Positions 42,303 through 53,257 are shown, numbered from the stretch's first letter. The stretch is DNA of 64,000 bases from Lysinibacillus fusiformis (GCF_016925635.1 NZ_CP070490.1:1856001-1920000); one strand, 5' to 3'. Notes: generated by a model not told the origin, from the sequence alone. Numbers and translations: made by a program.

Positions 42303-42574
42303 GTAGGTTTATTAAAAAATATTTAAAGATATTTCAGGAGAATGAACATAGCAGGATATTTTAGCGGATTTTTAGTTCTTACGTAGAAATGTATCGTGGG
42401 GAATAGCTGAATAAAGGCACTAATAGTACGCAAAATCCCTTCAAATTAGGGTTTAAGACCAATAGTAAGTGATTATTATTTTGCTTCAATAAATAGATTT
42501 TTCAATATTTCTTTTGATTAACAGCCCTTTACTAAAGAAATTGTTGCCAATTCTCGTATTTATGAATAGCTATT

Positions 42575-42640
42575 AGTCGAAATATTTATATTTTTTTATG
42601 TCAACGTCAGACAATCTTTCCACACATAATTTTTTATAAT
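42575..42640 (+). promoter_or_regulatory. Putative spoIIE promoter with Spo0A-box-like sites
   Basis: TATAAT at 42635-42640 is a likely -10. Upstream are AGTCGAA (42575-42581) and TGTCAAC (42600-42606), one or two mismatches from the Spo0A box TGTCGAA. In B. subtilis spoIIE has a Spo0A-activated promoter with abnormally long spacing. The rest of the 42303-42574 interval holds nothing I recognise. Confidence 0.4.
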
Positions 42641-42669
42641 AACCAAAAGTGCGGAAAGGGGATAGTTAA

Positions 42670-45063
42670 ATGACAAGTATTGAATGGTATAATACAACGA
42701 ATGTAGATGACCAAAAAATAGGTTTGAAAAAGAAGCAGATCCTAATAGGCTCTCTCTTTTTTTTAACAGCCTTTTTCTTGGCTCAATCTGTTGTATTTGA
42801 AGCGGCTGTACCGTTCTCAGTTCCTTTTTGGGCCATTATCCGAACGAAATATAGGGAGTATGCCAAATTTGTTTTATTTGGGAGTTTAGCGGGTTGCTTT
42901 TTCCTGGGCTTTGGACAAGTCCTTATTCTCGCTTTACAAATCATCCTGTATGAATGTATTATGCGTTTCCGTTACTGGCAACTGCCCCAAAGTATTGCGG
43001 TGTCTTTAGCTGTATTACTGGTACAAATAATGTGGCAAGGAGTGATGTATCAAGGCTTACCACCAGTGCTTGTACAATTTTATGTGGGCTGTGAAGCAGC
43101 TTTAGCTCTTATTATGACATTGTTTATGCAGGTACTATTTGTTAACTCGTATGAATGGTTTACGACGCATTGGACATATGAAAAGCTAGGTTCAGGATTA
43201 GTCGTCTTTGCAGCCATGCTTACCGGGATGCAAGCAGTTGTAATTAGCTATTTTTCACTCCCTATTTTTTTACTGCAGCTCTTTATCTGTTTTGGTGCAT
43301 TGGTTGGAAGTGTTCCGTTAGCAACTGTTATTGGAGCAGTACTAGGGACTCTTATCGGTGTGGCCAAGCTTTCGTTTACGGGTATGCTCTCGGTTGCTAC
43401 CTTAACAGGATTGTGTGCGGGTATGGGCGCGAAGGGTGGTAGATTTGGCGTTGCTATCGGTAGTATTTTACCGAGTGTATTTTTTCTATTTTATGACGCC
43501 ACATTGCCTTTAGATAGTGTTTATTTCACCTCAATTGCCATTGGGAGTATTCTATTTCTAACAATTCCAAAGAAATATTCAGATAAGGTAAGGGACAAGC
43601 TCTTTCCACAACGAGAGGAGATTTTACTAGCCCGACAGAATTGGTTAACGGAACATGTAACGTATAAATTAGAGCACTTTCAGCATTTTGTGCAATTCAT
43701 GAAGGAGCTTGTGTTTGATCGCTTTATGACGGCACCAGTAGAAGCTGCAAAGGAAGTAGCGCCAATGAATACTTGCTTAAGTTGTTTCCGTTACGATCAT
43801 TGCTGGGGAGCGCAAAATAATGGTATGGACAAGCTGATGACAGATTGGTTTCATATGAAAGGAGTAGGAAAGGAATCAGCTATTCATCGTGTAGAAGAAC
43901 AAATACGCTATAAATGCGTGAAATCCACGAAAATTTTTGAGGAATTAGATACAGAGCTCTATAGAGAACGCATTAACGGGCAATATTTCCATGGTAAAAA
44001 AATGATTGCCTTACAACTTCGAGATATGAGTAATCATTTGAATCAGTTAATTGCTGAGATGAAGGAGGATACAATTTCTTTTGTAAGTGTTGAAAAGGAC
44101 ATTGTTGAACGCTTAAAGGAGGCCAATATTGAATGTTTTCAACTTGATGTCCTAAGCAATAAGCCAGGAGCAAGAAAGATTGTTTGTGCCTTAGCACCAG
44201 CACGTGTCAATTGGGAGAAAGATACGACATTAGCTGAACGTATGATTCTGCCGATTCTTTATGAAATTTTTGATGAACCTTTTGAAATTGAAAAAGTAGT
44301 AGCCTGTGAAATACCGTTTCGTCATGTTCAAATATGCTTTAGATCAGCTATTAGCTTTGAAGTAGAGTATGATATATATAGCATGTCTAAAGATGCAACA
44401 TTATACTCGGGTGATTCTCATGCCCTTTTCCAATTGCATCCTGGATTATTTGCAATTTTGCTGTCTGATGGTATGGGGCAAAGTAAAGAAGCACAACATG
44501 AAAGTAGAAAATTGATCCATTTGATGCGAGAGTGTCTAAATTACAATATGAATCCAGAAACTGCGATGCATACGCTCCATTATGTCATGGCATTAAAGCA
44601 ACAAGATGATATGTATGCAACTCTTGATTTTGCACTTGTCGATTTACAGCACGGCGATTTGTGGTCGTGGAAGGCTGGTGGAATGTCAACCTACATTTTG
44701 CGTGGTAAAGAGGTACTGAAAGTTGAAAGTAATGCAGCACCTGTAGGATTCCTATCTATTTCAACAGTTGAAGCTGAAAAAAGAAAGCTAAAGGCAGGAG
44801 ACGTTATTTTAATGCATTCAGACGGCCTGTTCTCAAGTGTAGCTGATTGGGATGAACAAGAGGAGACATTTTTAGCTTTCGCACAGCAGGTAGCAAGTAC
44901 AAATAAAACCATTCAAGAAAAGCTAACAACCATTATGCAATCATTCCAAGGTCATTTTGAAATAGAAGATGACTGTACAGTATTAATGTTAGAAGTGACG
45001 CATGTTGTACCGACATGGGCTGTTTTTAGGCCAGCTCAGTATTCTATGAGTAAATCATCATAA
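42670..45063 (+). CDS. spoIIE: Stage II sporulation protein E (SpoIIAA-P phosphatase)
   Basis: A 797-residue protein with about ten membrane helices (approximately 25-305), a central regulatory and FtsZ-interacting region (about 320-560) and a C-terminal PP2C phosphatase (about 570-790), visible as FAILLSDGMGQSKEAQHES, DFALVDL, WKAGG and DVILMHSDGLFS with metal-binding Asp residues. It dephosphorylates SpoIIAA in the forespore and so activates SigF. GGAAAGGGG precedes the ATG. Here tilS follows at once; B. subtilis has yabS and yabT between them. Confidence 0.97.
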   Translation: MTSIEWYNTTNVDDQKIGLKKKQILIGSLFFLTAFFLAQSVVFEAAVPFSVPFWAIIRTKYREYAKFVLFGSLAGCFFLGFGQVLILALQIILYECIMRFRYWQLPQSIAVSLAVLLVQIMWQGVMYQGLPPVLVQFYVGCEAALALIMTLFMQVLFVNSYEWFTTHWTYEKLGSGLVVFAAMLTGMQAVVISYFSLPIFLLQLFICFGALVGSVPLATVIGAVLGTLIGVAKLSFTGMLSVATLTGLCAGMGAKGGRFGVAIGSILPSVFFLFYDATLPLDSVYFTSIAIGSILFLTIPKKYSDKVRDKLFPQREEILLARQNWLTEHVTYKLEHFQHFVQFMKELVFDRFMTAPVEAAKEVAPMNTCLSCFRYDHCWGAQNNGMDKLMTDWFHMKGVGKESAIHRVEEQIRYKCVKSTKIFEELDTELYRERINGQYFHGKKMIALQLRDMSNHLNQLIAEMKEDTISFVSVEKDIVERLKEANIECFQLDVLSNKPGARKIVCALAPARVNWEKDTTLAERMILPILYEIFDEPFEIEKVVACEIPFRHVQICFRSAISFEVEYDIYSMSKDATLYSGDSHALFQLHPGLFAILLSDGMGQSKEAQHESRKLIHLMRECLNYNMNPETAMHTLHYVMALKQQDDMYATLDFALVDLQHGDLWSWKAGGMSTYILRGKEVLKVESNAAPVGFLSISTVEAEKRKLKAGDVILMHSDGLFSSVADWDEQEETFLAFAQQVASTNKTIQEKLTTIMQSFQGHFEIEDDCTVLMLEVTHVVPTWAVFRPAQYSMSKSS

Positions 45064-45092
45064 AATAACAACGAAAAGGGGAGGAGAAGCGT

Positions 45093-46499
45093 TTGTCATT
45101 TGAATTAAAGGTCAAAACATTTATTGAAGAAGAGCAATTATTACAGCAAGGCGACCATCTTCTCATCGCCGTTTCGGGTGGGGTAGACTCTATGGCTTTA
45201 CTTCATTACTTTGTTCAAACACAGGAGCAGTGGAACATTCAGGTGGAGGCTGTACATGTTGATCATATGTTGAGAGGAGAAGCCTCTGCTGAGGATAGAG
45301 CTTTTGTTCAAAAATATTGTGACGATAATGGTGTTTACTTACATGCTACGGAAATTCCAATACCAGCAATTATGGCACAGGAAAACGGTAATACACAGTT
45401 AATTTGTCGTAGGGAAAGGTATCGATATTTCAAAGAAGTTTTGCAAAAAACAAATGCTAATAAGCTTGTAACTGCACATCATGCGGATGACCAACTGGAA
45501 TCAGTATTAATGGCCCTTACAAAAAATGCAACAATGAATAGTATGCAAGGCATACGTCCACAAAGACTTTTTGAAGGAAAATCATTAATTCGTCCGTTTT
45601 TAACGGTTACAAAGTCTGAAATAGGGGAATATTTACTTAGAAAAGGTTTGGATTATCGAGAAGATGCAAGCAATTCCAAAGATACCTATGTACGCAATCG
45701 TTTTAGACATCATGTGGTACCATTACTGGAGGCAGAAAATCCGCGAGTGACTGAACAGGTGACCCATTTCACAAAGCAATTGCAAGAAGACGATACCTTT
45801 TTAATGGCATTGGCCCAAGATGTATTTTCCCAAATTATCATAAGAAGTAACGAAAATACATATAGCATGGAAATTGAGGCTTTTCAATTGGTACCACTTG
45901 CTTTACAAAGGAGGCTCATTTTAATACTATTAAACTATCTTTACAAAGATTCAAATACGATACAAAGTTATGCCTTATTGACTTCAATTTTAAAGCTTTG
46001 TGATACAACAGCAGGGTATGCTGAAATTCACTTACCTGAAGATTTTCTAGCAGTTCGCCGTTATGGGAAATTAACGATTCAGAAAAATGAGCCGTTAGAA
46101 GGCCGAGCTTCTCCTGAAAACCAGGTTATTTCGACTGCTAATGGCTGGACAACACTGACAAATGGTGAGCGCTTACGCGTAGTCAATTTGCATGATTTAT
46201 CGTCTGAATTGCTGACGGATACTGCACAACTTTTTTATTTTAACGCTAGCAAACTCCACCTACCGCTCTATGTTCGGGCACGCAGGGATGGAGATAGAAT
46301 GCTGTTAAAAGGAATGGATCAGCCAAAACGCTTATCTCGCCTTTTTATAGATGAAAAGATTCCTTTAAATGAGCGAAATAGCTGGCCGTTACTGATTTCT
46401 CAATCTGATGAGGTGGTAGCGGTAATTGGTGTGCGTATGGGAATATTTTTTTCAACCACTCCGCAACCAAACGATGATACAGTGCTCATCGTAGACTAA
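45093..46499 (+). CDS. tilS: tRNA(Ile)-lysidine synthase
   Basis: Modifies C34 of the CAU-anticodon tRNA-Ile to lysidine, so that it reads AUA. The 468-residue protein has the PP-loop SGGVDSM (28-34), HVDHMLRGEAS, and TAHHADDQLES, then the C-terminal substrate-binding domains. It starts at TTG, with AGGGGAGGAG about 6 bp upstream. It forms an operon with hpt. Confidence 0.96.
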   Translation: MSFELKVKTFIEEEQLLQQGDHLLIAVSGGVDSMALLHYFVQTQEQWNIQVEAVHVDHMLRGEASAEDRAFVQKYCDDNGVYLHATEIPIPAIMAQENGNTQLICRRERYRYFKEVLQKTNANKLVTAHHADDQLESVLMALTKNATMNSMQGIRPQRLFEGKSLIRPFLTVTKSEIGEYLLRKGLDYREDASNSKDTYVRNRFRHHVVPLLEAENPRVTEQVTHFTKQLQEDDTFLMALAQDVFSQIIIRSNENTYSMEIEAFQLVPLALQRRLILILLNYLYKDSNTIQSYALLTSILKLCDTTAGYAEIHLPEDFLAVRRYGKLTIQKNEPLEGRASPENQVISTANGWTTLTNGERLRVVNLHDLSSELLTDTAQLFYFNASKLHLPLYVRARRDGDRMLLKGMDQPKRLSRLFIDEKIPLNERNSWPLLISQSDEVVAVIGVRMGIFFSTTPQPNDDTVLIVD

Positions 46500-46566
46500 G
46501 GTCTTTGTAAAATATTTCAACGTAATAGGTTGAAGATTTTTTGATACATCACGAGGAGGAATCGAT

Positions 46567-47109
46567 ATGTTACAAAACGACATCGAAAAAATTATGATTA
46601 CAGAAGAACAATTGCAAGAAAGAATTGCAGACTTAGGCGCGCAATTAACAGAGGAATACAAAGATGCATTTCCATTAGCTGTTGGCGTTCTTAAAGGGGC
46701 AATGCCATTTATGACGGACCTAATGAAACGTTTCGATTCTTTCATCGAACTGGATTTCATGGATGTCTCTAGCTATGGTAATGCTACCGTGTCATCAGGT
46801 GAAGTAAAGATTTTAAAGGATTTGAATACAAGCGTTGAGGGACGTGACGTATTAATTATCGAGGACATTATTGATAGTGGTTTAACTTTAAGCTATCTAG
46901 TAGATTTATTTAAATACCGTAAAGCAAAGTCCATTAAAATTGTTACATTACTTGATAAACCATCAGGTCGAAAAGTGAATTTATCTGCTGACTATGTTGG
47001 TTTTAAAGTGCCAGATGGCTTTGTTGTAGGATATGGCTTAGATTACGCTGAGAAATATCGTAACTTACCTTATATCGGTATTTTGAAGCCTGAGGTATAT
47101 TCTTTCTAA
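46567..47109 (+). CDS. hpt: Hypoxanthine-guanine phosphoribosyltransferase
   Basis: A 180-residue salvage enzyme making IMP and GMP from bases and PRPP. The PRPP loop is [13 protein letters not shown], and [10 protein letters not shown] carries the flexible-loop serine-tyrosine. [25 protein letters not shown] is a family signature. GAGGAGGAATCG precedes the ATG. A weak TTCAAC/GTTGAA hairpin with a T run (46516-46540) lies between tilS and hpt. Confidence 0.96.
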   Translation: MLQNDIEKIMITEEQLQERIADLGAQLTEEYKDAFPLAVGVLKGAMPFMTDLMKRFDSFIELDFMDVSSYGNATVSSGEVKILKDLNTSVEGRDVLIIEDIIDSGLTLSYLVDLFKYRKAKSIKIVTLLDKPSGRKVNLSADYVGFKVPDGFVVGYGLDYAEKYRNLPYIGILKPEVYSF

Positions 47110-47162
47110 GATACAAAAGCTATAACAAGTAAAGGTCTCCAGCGCAAGTCATGTATTTTTTG

Positions 47163-47177
47163 TTATGTTTAACATAA
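47163..47177. other. Palindrome upstream of ftsH
   Basis: TTATGTTTAACATAA, a perfect 7-bp dyad around one base, in the 277-bp hpt-ftsH interval. A TTGTAT-N18-TAAGAT pair (47317-47346) further on is a weak promoter candidate, and TTGACA at 47187-47192 lacks a good -10. The palindrome could be an operator. Confidence 0.35.
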
Positions 47178-47386
47178 TTCAAAATCTTGACACAATGTTC
47201 AGCTATATCGAGCCCGAGGAACAGGTACAATTACGCTGGGACATATAAAGATGGCCTAAAAACTGTTGTGATAACGGCAATAAGTGAACGAAACATTTTT
47301 TAAGTAGGGCTTTTCGTTGTATGATGAAATCATGATATGTTAAGATTTTACTTATAATTTTTCTGTTTGTAATGAGGAGGCTGGAG

Positions 47387-49414
47387 ATGAATCGAATATT
47401 TCGATATACCATATTCTATCTACTGATTTTCCTAGTGATTATCGGTATTTTTGGTACTTTCAATGGTGGGAATTCACCAACGAAAGAATTAACTTATCAT
47501 GAGTTTCAAGAAGCTCTAGATAAGAAAGAAATAACAAGTGCTACAATTCAACCTGATAAATCAGTTTACGTCGTTGAAGGAACACTGAAGGGGTATGAAA
47601 AAGGGGAAAGCTTTACTACAAACATCCCTCGTGAAAACCAATCTTTAATGGACCGCATCGATGAGGCTGCTAAGGATAAAAATAGTAATATTAGTTTTTT
47701 AGCAGCACCAGAAACTAGTGGATGGATTCAATTCTTTACAGGAATTATTCCTTTCATTATCATCATTTTCTTATTCTTCTTCCTAATGAGCCAATCTCAA
47801 GGTGGCGGTAATAAAGTGATGAGCTTTGGTAAAAGTAAGGCTAAACTGTATGATGATCAAAAGAAAAAAGTACGTTTTACAGATGTAGCAGGTGCTGATG
47901 AAGAGAAAGCAGAGCTTGTTGAGGTGGTAGAATTCTTAAAAGACCACCGCAAATTCACTGAAATCGGTGCCCGTATTCCAAAGGGTATCTTACTTGTAGG
48001 TCCTCCAGGTACAGGTAAAACATTACTTGCACGAGCAGTAGCAGGTGAAGCAGGCGTTCCATTCTTCTCTATCTCAGGTTCTGACTTCGTAGAAATGTTT
48101 GTCGGTGTTGGGGCTTCACGTGTTCGAGATCTATTTGAAAATGCTAAGAAAAATGCTCCATGTATCATCTTTATCGATGAGATTGATGCAGTAGGTCGTC
48201 AACGTGGTGCTGGTCTCGGTGGAGGCCATGATGAGCGCGAACAAACATTAAACCAATTATTAGTTGAAATGGATGGTTTCGGTGCCAATGAAGGGATTAT
48301 TATCATTGCCGCAACAAACCGCCCAGATATTTTAGATAAAGCATTATTACGTCCAGGTCGTTTTGACCGTCAAATTACAGTAGGGCATCCTGATGTAAAA
48401 GGACGTGAGGCAATTCTTAAAGTACATGCACGCAATAAGCCTTTAGCAGATACAGTTGATTTAGCAGCAGTTGCTCAACGTACGCCAGGTTTCTCAGGTG
48501 CGGACTTAGAAAACTTACTAAACGAAGCGGCGCTTGTAGCAGCTCGAAAAAGTAAACGCACTATTAATATGACAGATATCGATGAGGCATCAGACCGAGT
48601 AATCGCTGGTCCTGCAAAAGCTAGTCGCGTATATTCAGCCAAAGAGAAGAAACTGGTATCCTTCCATGAAGCTGGCCACGTAGTTGTTGGTCTTGAACTA
48701 GATGAGGCTGATACAGTACACAAAGTAACAATTGTTCCTCGTGGGCAAGCGGGTGGATATGCGATTATGTTACCGAAGGAAGAGCGCTTCTTTACTACAA
48801 AGCAAGAGCTTTTAGATCGTATTGCAGGTCTTCTTGGTGGTCGTGTAGCTGAAGAAATTGTTCTTGGTGAAGTTTCTACAGGAGCTCATAACGATTTCCA
48901 AAAGGTTACGAGCATTGCCCGTGCTATGGTTACTGAATACGGAATGAGTGAGAATCTTGGAGCAATGCAATTTGGCTCAAGTCAAGGCGGTAATGTATTC
49001 CTTGGCCGTGACTTTAATTCTGACCAAAACTATTCTGATTCAGTAGCCTATGAAATTGATAAAGAAATGCAAAAAATTATTGATACACAGTATGAGCGTA
49101 CTAAACGTATCCTAACGGAAAAACGCCATCTGCTTGATTTAATTGCCAATACGCTAATGAAAAAAGAAACATTAAATGCACAAGAAATTGAGCATTTACG
49201 TGATCATGGTGTATTACCAGAACCAGAGGCTGTAGAACAAATTGAGGACAATACTCCAAAGATTGAAGCAAAGCCAACATTAGATACAATTGGTGAACCT
49301 GTTGTTGAAAAAGAGCTACTAAGTAAAGAGCCAAAGCCAACAACTTTGGATCTAGCAAAAGAACGTAAAGAACCAAATGATGCACCTAAGGGTATCGATG
49401 AAAAACGTGATTAA
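47387..49414 (+). CDS. ftsH: ATP-dependent zinc metalloprotease FtsH
   Basis: A 675-residue membrane AAA+ protease: two transmembrane helices (about 6-25 and 109-131) flank a small external domain. The AAA module has Walker A GPPGTGKT (205-212), the pore motif and SRH (RPGRFDRQI). The M41 protease has HEAGH at 427-431. It degrades SpoVM, Spo0E and misfolded membrane proteins in B. subtilis. The acidic, Pro/Glu-rich tail (about 605-675) is variable. ATG 47387 was chosen, with GAGGAGG 6 bp upstream. Confidence 0.97.
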   Translation: MNRIFRYTIFYLLIFLVIIGIFGTFNGGNSPTKELTYHEFQEALDKKEITSATIQPDKSVYVVEGTLKGYEKGESFTTNIPRENQSLMDRIDEAAKDKNSNISFLAAPETSGWIQFFTGIIPFIIIIFLFFFLMSQSQGGGNKVMSFGKSKAKLYDDQKKKVRFTDVAGADEEKAELVEVVEFLKDHRKFTEIGARIPKGILLVGPPGTGKTLLARAVAGEAGVPFFSISGSDFVEMFVGVGASRVRDLFENAKKNAPCIIFIDEIDAVGRQRGAGLGGGHDEREQTLNQLLVEMDGFGANEGIIIIAATNRPDILDKALLRPGRFDRQITVGHPDVKGREAILKVHARNKPLADTVDLAAVAQRTPGFSGADLENLLNEAALVAARKSKRTINMTDIDEASDRVIAGPAKASRVYSAKEKKLVSFHEAGHVVVGLELDEADTVHKVTIVPRGQAGGYAIMLPKEERFFTTKQELLDRIAGLLGGRVAEEIVLGEVSTGAHNDFQKVTSIARAMVTEYGMSENLGAMQFGSSQGGNVFLGRDFNSDQNYSDSVAYEIDKEMQKIIDTQYERTKRILTEKRHLLDLIANTLMKKETLNAQEIEHLRDHGVLPEPEAVEQIEDNTPKIEAKPTLDTIGEPVVEKELLSKEPKPTTLDLAKERKEPNDAPKGIDEKRD

Positions 49415-49424
49415 AAATAGGGAA

Positions 49425-49456
49425 GGCTGTTTACTAGTTCAGTAAGCAGTCTTTTT
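49425..49456 (+). terminator. Terminator after ftsH
   Basis: GGCTGTTTACT pairs with AGTAAGCAGTC (G-U pairs allowed), then TTTTTC. Confidence 0.78.
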
Positions 49457-49564
49457 CTTTGCCTTTTCTTGCTAATAAGCATTAGGATATAGTAGTAAAA
49501 AAGACAAGCTGCATTTAGGATAGATGTGGTATTTGTGAGCTAAAACAGATAGGAGTGTTTAAAC

Positions 49565-50398
49565 ATGGGAAATGTTGCATTGAATAATGGTCTTAAAATG
49601 CCTTTGGTTGGTTATGGTGTTTTTCGAGTACCTGAAGGAGATGACCTAGCTGAAGCAGTAAAAACAGCGATTGCAAAAGGTTATCGTAGTATTGATACAG
49701 CACAAGTATATCGTAACGAAGAAAGTGTTGGGCGAGGAATACGAGCAGCCATTGAAGAAGGCTTAGTAACTCGTGAAGAACTATTTATCACATCAAAAGT
49801 TTGGAACGATGGACTTTCCTATGAAGAAACACTTGCCGCATATGATAGCAGTTTGGAGAAAATAGGATTAGACTATTTGGATTTATATTTAGTACATTGG
49901 CCAGGCATAGACCAAAATTATCTTGAGGTTTACAAAGCGCTAGAAAAGATTTATCAAGATGGTCGAGTACGCTCAATTGGTGTTAGTAATTTCCATGTAC
50001 ACCATTTGGAAAGCCTTTTGAAGGAAACGACTGTTGTCCCTGTTATTAATCAAATTGAATTCCATCCACATTTAACACAGGAGGAAGTTCGTGCTTATTG
50101 CCAGGATAAGGGCATACAGGTGGAGGCATGGTCTCCATTGATGAATGGATCTCTACTGGAAGAAGCGTTGATTCAAGAGCTAGCCTCTAAATACGGTAAA
50201 ACGCCTGCACAGATTGTGTTACGCTATGATGTGCAACATAATGTTGTCACGATTCCAAAAACGATGACACCTGCACGTATGACTGAAAACCTAGATGTTT
50301 TTGACTTTGTGTTAACTGAGCAGGAAATGACACAGTTGGATGCAATGAACGATGGCTTGCGTTGTGGTCCAGATCCAGAAAAATTTAATTTCAAATGA
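49565..50398 (+). CDS. Aldo/keto reductase
   Basis: A 277-residue NADPH-dependent TIM-barrel reductase of the AKR5-like group (YvgN/YtbE type). The catalytic tetrad is visible: D in GYRSIDTAQVYRNE together with Y, K in ITSKVWND, and H in YLVHWPG. The cofactor end shows IPKTMTPARMTENLDVFDF. It probably reduces reactive aldehydes such as methylglyoxal; the real substrate is unknown. TAGGAGTG precedes the ATG. It stands alone between two terminators and is absent between ftsH and coaX in B. subtilis. Confidence 0.9.
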   Translation: MGNVALNNGLKMPLVGYGVFRVPEGDDLAEAVKTAIAKGYRSIDTAQVYRNEESVGRGIRAAIEEGLVTREELFITSKVWNDGLSYEETLAAYDSSLEKIGLDYLDLYLVHWPGIDQNYLEVYKALEKIYQDGRVRSIGVSNFHVHHLESLLKETTVVPVINQIEFHPHLTQEEVRAYCQDKGIQVEAWSPLMNGSLLEEALIQELASKYGKTPAQIVLRYDVQHNVVTIPKTMTPARMTENLDVFDFVLTEQEMTQLDAMNDGLRCGPDPEKFNFK

Positions 50399-50405
50399 TT
50401 TCAAG

Positions 50406-50435
50406 AGAGGCTGCCAATTTTAGGGGCCTCTTTTT
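50406..50435 (+). terminator. Terminator after the aldo/keto reductase
   Basis: AGAGGC (50406-50411) and GCCTCT (50426-50431), then TTTT. Short stem. Confidence 0.65.
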
Positions 50436-50451
50436 AAAGAAAGCATGAAAA

Positions 50452-50514
50452 ATCTTCTCCAGCCTGTAGCTGACACTTCGCCTACGGTACAAACAACATC
50501 TGCTGAATGAAGAT
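50452..50514. repeat. Short relative of the 8747-8932 miniature element
   Basis: 63 bp bounded by ATCTTCTCCAGC and GCTGAATGAAGAT, which are inverted repeats of each other. Inside is GCTGACACTTCGC, matching GCTGACGCTTCGC in the longer element, and CATCTGCTGAATGAAGATAA matches its right end CATCTACTGAATCAAGATAA at 17 of 20 bases. Probably an internally deleted copy. Confidence 0.45.
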
Positions 50515-50623
50515 AAAAAGTATGGTATCATTTTCTAAAGTGTTTTAACTTCATTTCAGTTAGATAGAATGTTGTAACATGAGGATTGCGAAAGTTACAA
50601 TGACGATATGGGAGGTGTCAGCC

Positions 50624-51391
50624 TTGATTTTAGTTTTAGATGCAGGGAATTCGAATATTGTATTAGGTGTCTATGATGACAACGATCAATTAGCCTTCCA
50701 TTGGCGTATGGTGACGGACCTTCATAAAACAGAAGATGAATATGCCATGCAAGTTCTTTCATTTTTTAATCATGCAGGCATTTCATTTGAACAAATAACA
50801 GGCATTATTATATCCTCAGTTGTGCCACCAATTATGTTTTCGTTAGAGGCGATGTGTCAGAAGTATTTTCGAAAAAAGCCTTTAGTAGTCGGACCAGGTG
50901 TGAAAACGGGTTTAAATATTAAATACGAAAATCCTCGCGAGGTTGGGTCTGACCGCATTGTGAATGCCATAGCAGCTCTAGATTTATATAAGGCCCCTTG
51001 TATCATAGTTGATTTTGGTACAGCAACAACCTATTGTTATTTGAACGAAAAGGGCGATTATATGGGTGGTGCTATTGCGCCAGGCATCACTATCTCTACA
51101 GAGGCTCTTTATACTCAGGCTGCAAGATTGCCGCGTATTGAAATCGTTCGACCTACACATATAGTGGGAAAAACGACCGTTTCTGCTATGCAGGCAGGAA
51201 TTTTTTATGGCTTTGTTGGACAAGTAGAGGGCATTGTTAATCGTATGAAAGCACAAAGTAAAGAGGAGCCATTAGTAATTGCTACAGGTGGTTTAGCAAA
51301 TCTAATCGCAGGGGAGACACAAATTATAGAAGTTGTAGATCCATTTTTAACGTTAAAGGGTTTATATAAGCTCTATAAACGTAACCAATAG
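50624..51391 (+). CDS. coaX: Type III pantothenate kinase
   Basis: First step of CoA synthesis. The 255-residue ASKHA-fold enzyme has [15 protein letters not shown] at the N-terminus, [12 protein letters not shown], and [14 protein letters not shown] with the catalytic Asp, then [10 protein letters not shown] 50624 is the start, with GGGAGGTG 6 bp upstream; B. subtilis CoaX is 258 residues. It is followed by hslO after 21 bp. Confidence 0.95.
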   Translation: MILVLDAGNSNIVLGVYDDNDQLAFHWRMVTDLHKTEDEYAMQVLSFFNHAGISFEQITGIIISSVVPPIMFSLEAMCQKYFRKKPLVVGPGVKTGLNIKYENPREVGSDRIVNAIAALDLYKAPCIIVDFGTATTYCYLNEKGDYMGGAIAPGITISTEALYTQAARLPRIEIVRPTHIVGKTTVSAMQAGIFYGFVGQVEGIVNRMKAQSKEEPLVIATGGLANLIAGETQIIEVVDPFLTLKGLYKLYKRNQ

Positions 51392-51412
51392 GAAATGAGG
51401 GACATTCCATTT

Positions 51413-52294
51413 ATGAATGATTATTTAGTAAGAGGTTTAGGATTTAATGGGCAAGTTCGTGTGTTTGCAGCTCGTACAACAGCCACAGTAGGAGAAGTGC
51501 AACGCCGTCACGATACATGGCCAGTTGTATCAGCAGCTTTAGGTCGTTCAATGACAGCGGCTGTTATGATGGGAGCCATGTTAAAAGGTGAAGAGAAAAT
51601 CACGATTAAAATTGAGGGCAACGGCCCAATTGGCCCAATGGTAATTGATAGTAATGCGCATGGAGAAGTGCGTGGATTTGTGACAAACCCTCATGTACAC
51701 TTTGATTTAAACGAGCAAGGTAAGTTAGATGTTCGAGCAGGCGTTGGAACAGAAGGAGCTCTTACAATCGTTAAAGACCTTGGTTTGAGAGATATGTTTT
51801 CAGGACAAACACCAATTGTTTCTGGCGAAATTGCTGAAGATTTTACTTATTATTTTGCTACATCTGAGCAAGTACCATCATCCGTAGGTTTAGGCGTATT
51901 AGTTAACCCAGACAACACTATTCTTGCAGCAGGCGGATTTATACTTCAATTAATGCCAGGCTGTGAGGAAGAAACAATTACTGAAATTGAACAACATCTT
52001 GCTACAATAGAGCCTGTTTCAAAAATGATTGAAAAAGGTTTTACACCAGAGCAAATTTTAGAAGCTGTATTAGGCAATGGACATCTACAAATTTTAGATT
52101 CCATGCCAGTTGAATTTAAATGTCAATGTTCAAAAGAGCGGTTTGGTGCGGCAATTTTAGGTCTAGGAACAGCAGAAATTAGAGAAATGATTGATGAGGA
52201 TGGCGGTGCAGAAGCACAATGTCACTTCTGCTTAGAGACATACAGTTTTTCTAAAGATGAGCTAGAAGGGTTTATTGATGAGCTCAACGCGTAA
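51413..52294 (+). CDS. hslO: Redox-regulated chaperone Hsp33
   Basis: A 293-residue holdase activated by oxidation and unfolding. The C-terminal zinc switch has C237 and C239 (CQC) with C270 and C273 (CHFC). N-terminal MNDYLVRG and the [20 protein letters not shown] block are typical. ATG 51413 is preferred to 51395. The gene overlaps yacD by 17 bp. Confidence 0.96.
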   Translation: MNDYLVRGLGFNGQVRVFAARTTATVGEVQRRHDTWPVVSAALGRSMTAAVMMGAMLKGEEKITIKIEGNGPIGPMVIDSNAHGEVRGFVTNPHVHFDLNEQGKLDVRAGVGTEGALTIVKDLGLRDMFSGQTPIVSGEIAEDFTYYFATSEQVPSSVGLGVLVNPDNTILAAGGFILQLMPGCEEETITEIEQHLATIEPVSKMIEKGFTPEQILEAVLGNGHLQILDSMPVEFKCQCSKERFGAAILGLGTAEIREMIDEDGGAEAQCHFCLETYSFSKDELEGFIDELNA

Positions 52295-53249
52295 TCGGCG
52301 ACCTTCAACCAATGTAACACCAAACCAAACGCCTTTATTGCAACGTCGTTTAAAGACAAAACCTGCTTTAGCTGTCATAGCCGTTTTGTTATTAGGAAAT
52401 ATTTTATGGTTCATTAGTTGGTTGATCCCAAACAAAGGTCAAGAAATTGGTAGCGACGAACAAGTCGCTGCCATTGACGGGGATGTTATCACACGCCAAG
52501 AGTGGATGATTGCCATGGAAGAACGATATGGTAAAGAAACACTGCAAAATTTAGTGAATGAAACAGTAATGGAAAAGGCAGCAAAAACATATAAAATTAA
52601 AGTTACTGATCAGGAAATTGATCTTGAACTAGCGTTAATGCGATCTGCTCAAGATAAGTTTGATACAGCCATGCAAAATCTTTCGGCAGAGCAACTACGC
52701 CAAAAGATTCGTTCACAGCTTATATTGGATAAGGTACTCACGAAAGACGTAGTGATAGAGGAAGAAAGCGTTGAAAAGTATTATGAGGAAAATCAAGGAT
52801 TATATAATACAAAAACAAGCTATCGTACGAATTTTATTGAGGTCGATTCAAAAAAAGCTGCTGATGAGGCATTGGGTGAATTAAAAAATGGCTCTGACTT
52901 TACAGTGCTGGCACGAGAAATCTCTGTTGATAGTGCTTCAGCAAGTTTAGGAGGAGATATTGGTTTTCTTACAGAGAATCAGGAAAATCTAGACCCTGCA
53001 ATTATTAATGCTGTGAAATCGATAAAGGCAAATGAGGTAAGTAAAGCCTTTAAGTTAGATAATGGTCATTATGGCATTGTTCAAGTGCAAGAGGTATTAG
53101 AAGGACAATCCTTTACATATGACGATGTGAAAGAACATATTGAGCGTGAATTAGCTTTAGAGCAATTGCCGCAATCTGTTACGCCAGAAGCATTTTGGTC
53201 TGAATTTAATGCTACTTGGTATTATGGAGAGTCTAAAAAAGAAAAATAA
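52278..53249 (+). CDS. yacD: Membrane-anchored parvulin-type peptidyl-prolyl isomerase (YacD, PrsA-like)
   Basis: A 323-residue protein: a basic cytoplasmic start, one transmembrane helix (about 31-50), a helical SurA/PrsA-type chaperone region (about 70-150) and a parvulin domain (about 175-285) with [30 protein letters not shown] and the YGIVQV end. There is no lipobox, so it is anchored by the helix, unlike lipoprotein PrsA. ATG 52278 has AGAAGGG 7 bp upstream. It sits between hslO and cysK, the yacD position. Confidence 0.88.
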   Translation: MSSTRNRRPSTNVTPNQTPLLQRRLKTKPALAVIAVLLLGNILWFISWLIPNKGQEIGSDEQVAAIDGDVITRQEWMIAMEERYGKETLQNLVNETVMEKAAKTYKIKVTDQEIDLELALMRSAQDKFDTAMQNLSAEQLRQKIRSQLILDKVLTKDVVIEEESVEKYYEENQGLYNTKTSYRTNFIEVDSKKAADEALGELKNGSDFTVLAREISVDSASASLGGDIGFLTENQENLDPAIINAVKSIKANEVSKAFKLDNGHYGIVQVQEVLEGQSFTYDDVKEHIERELALEQLPQSVTPEAFWSEFNATWYYGESKKEK

Positions 53250-53257
53250 TACATGAA

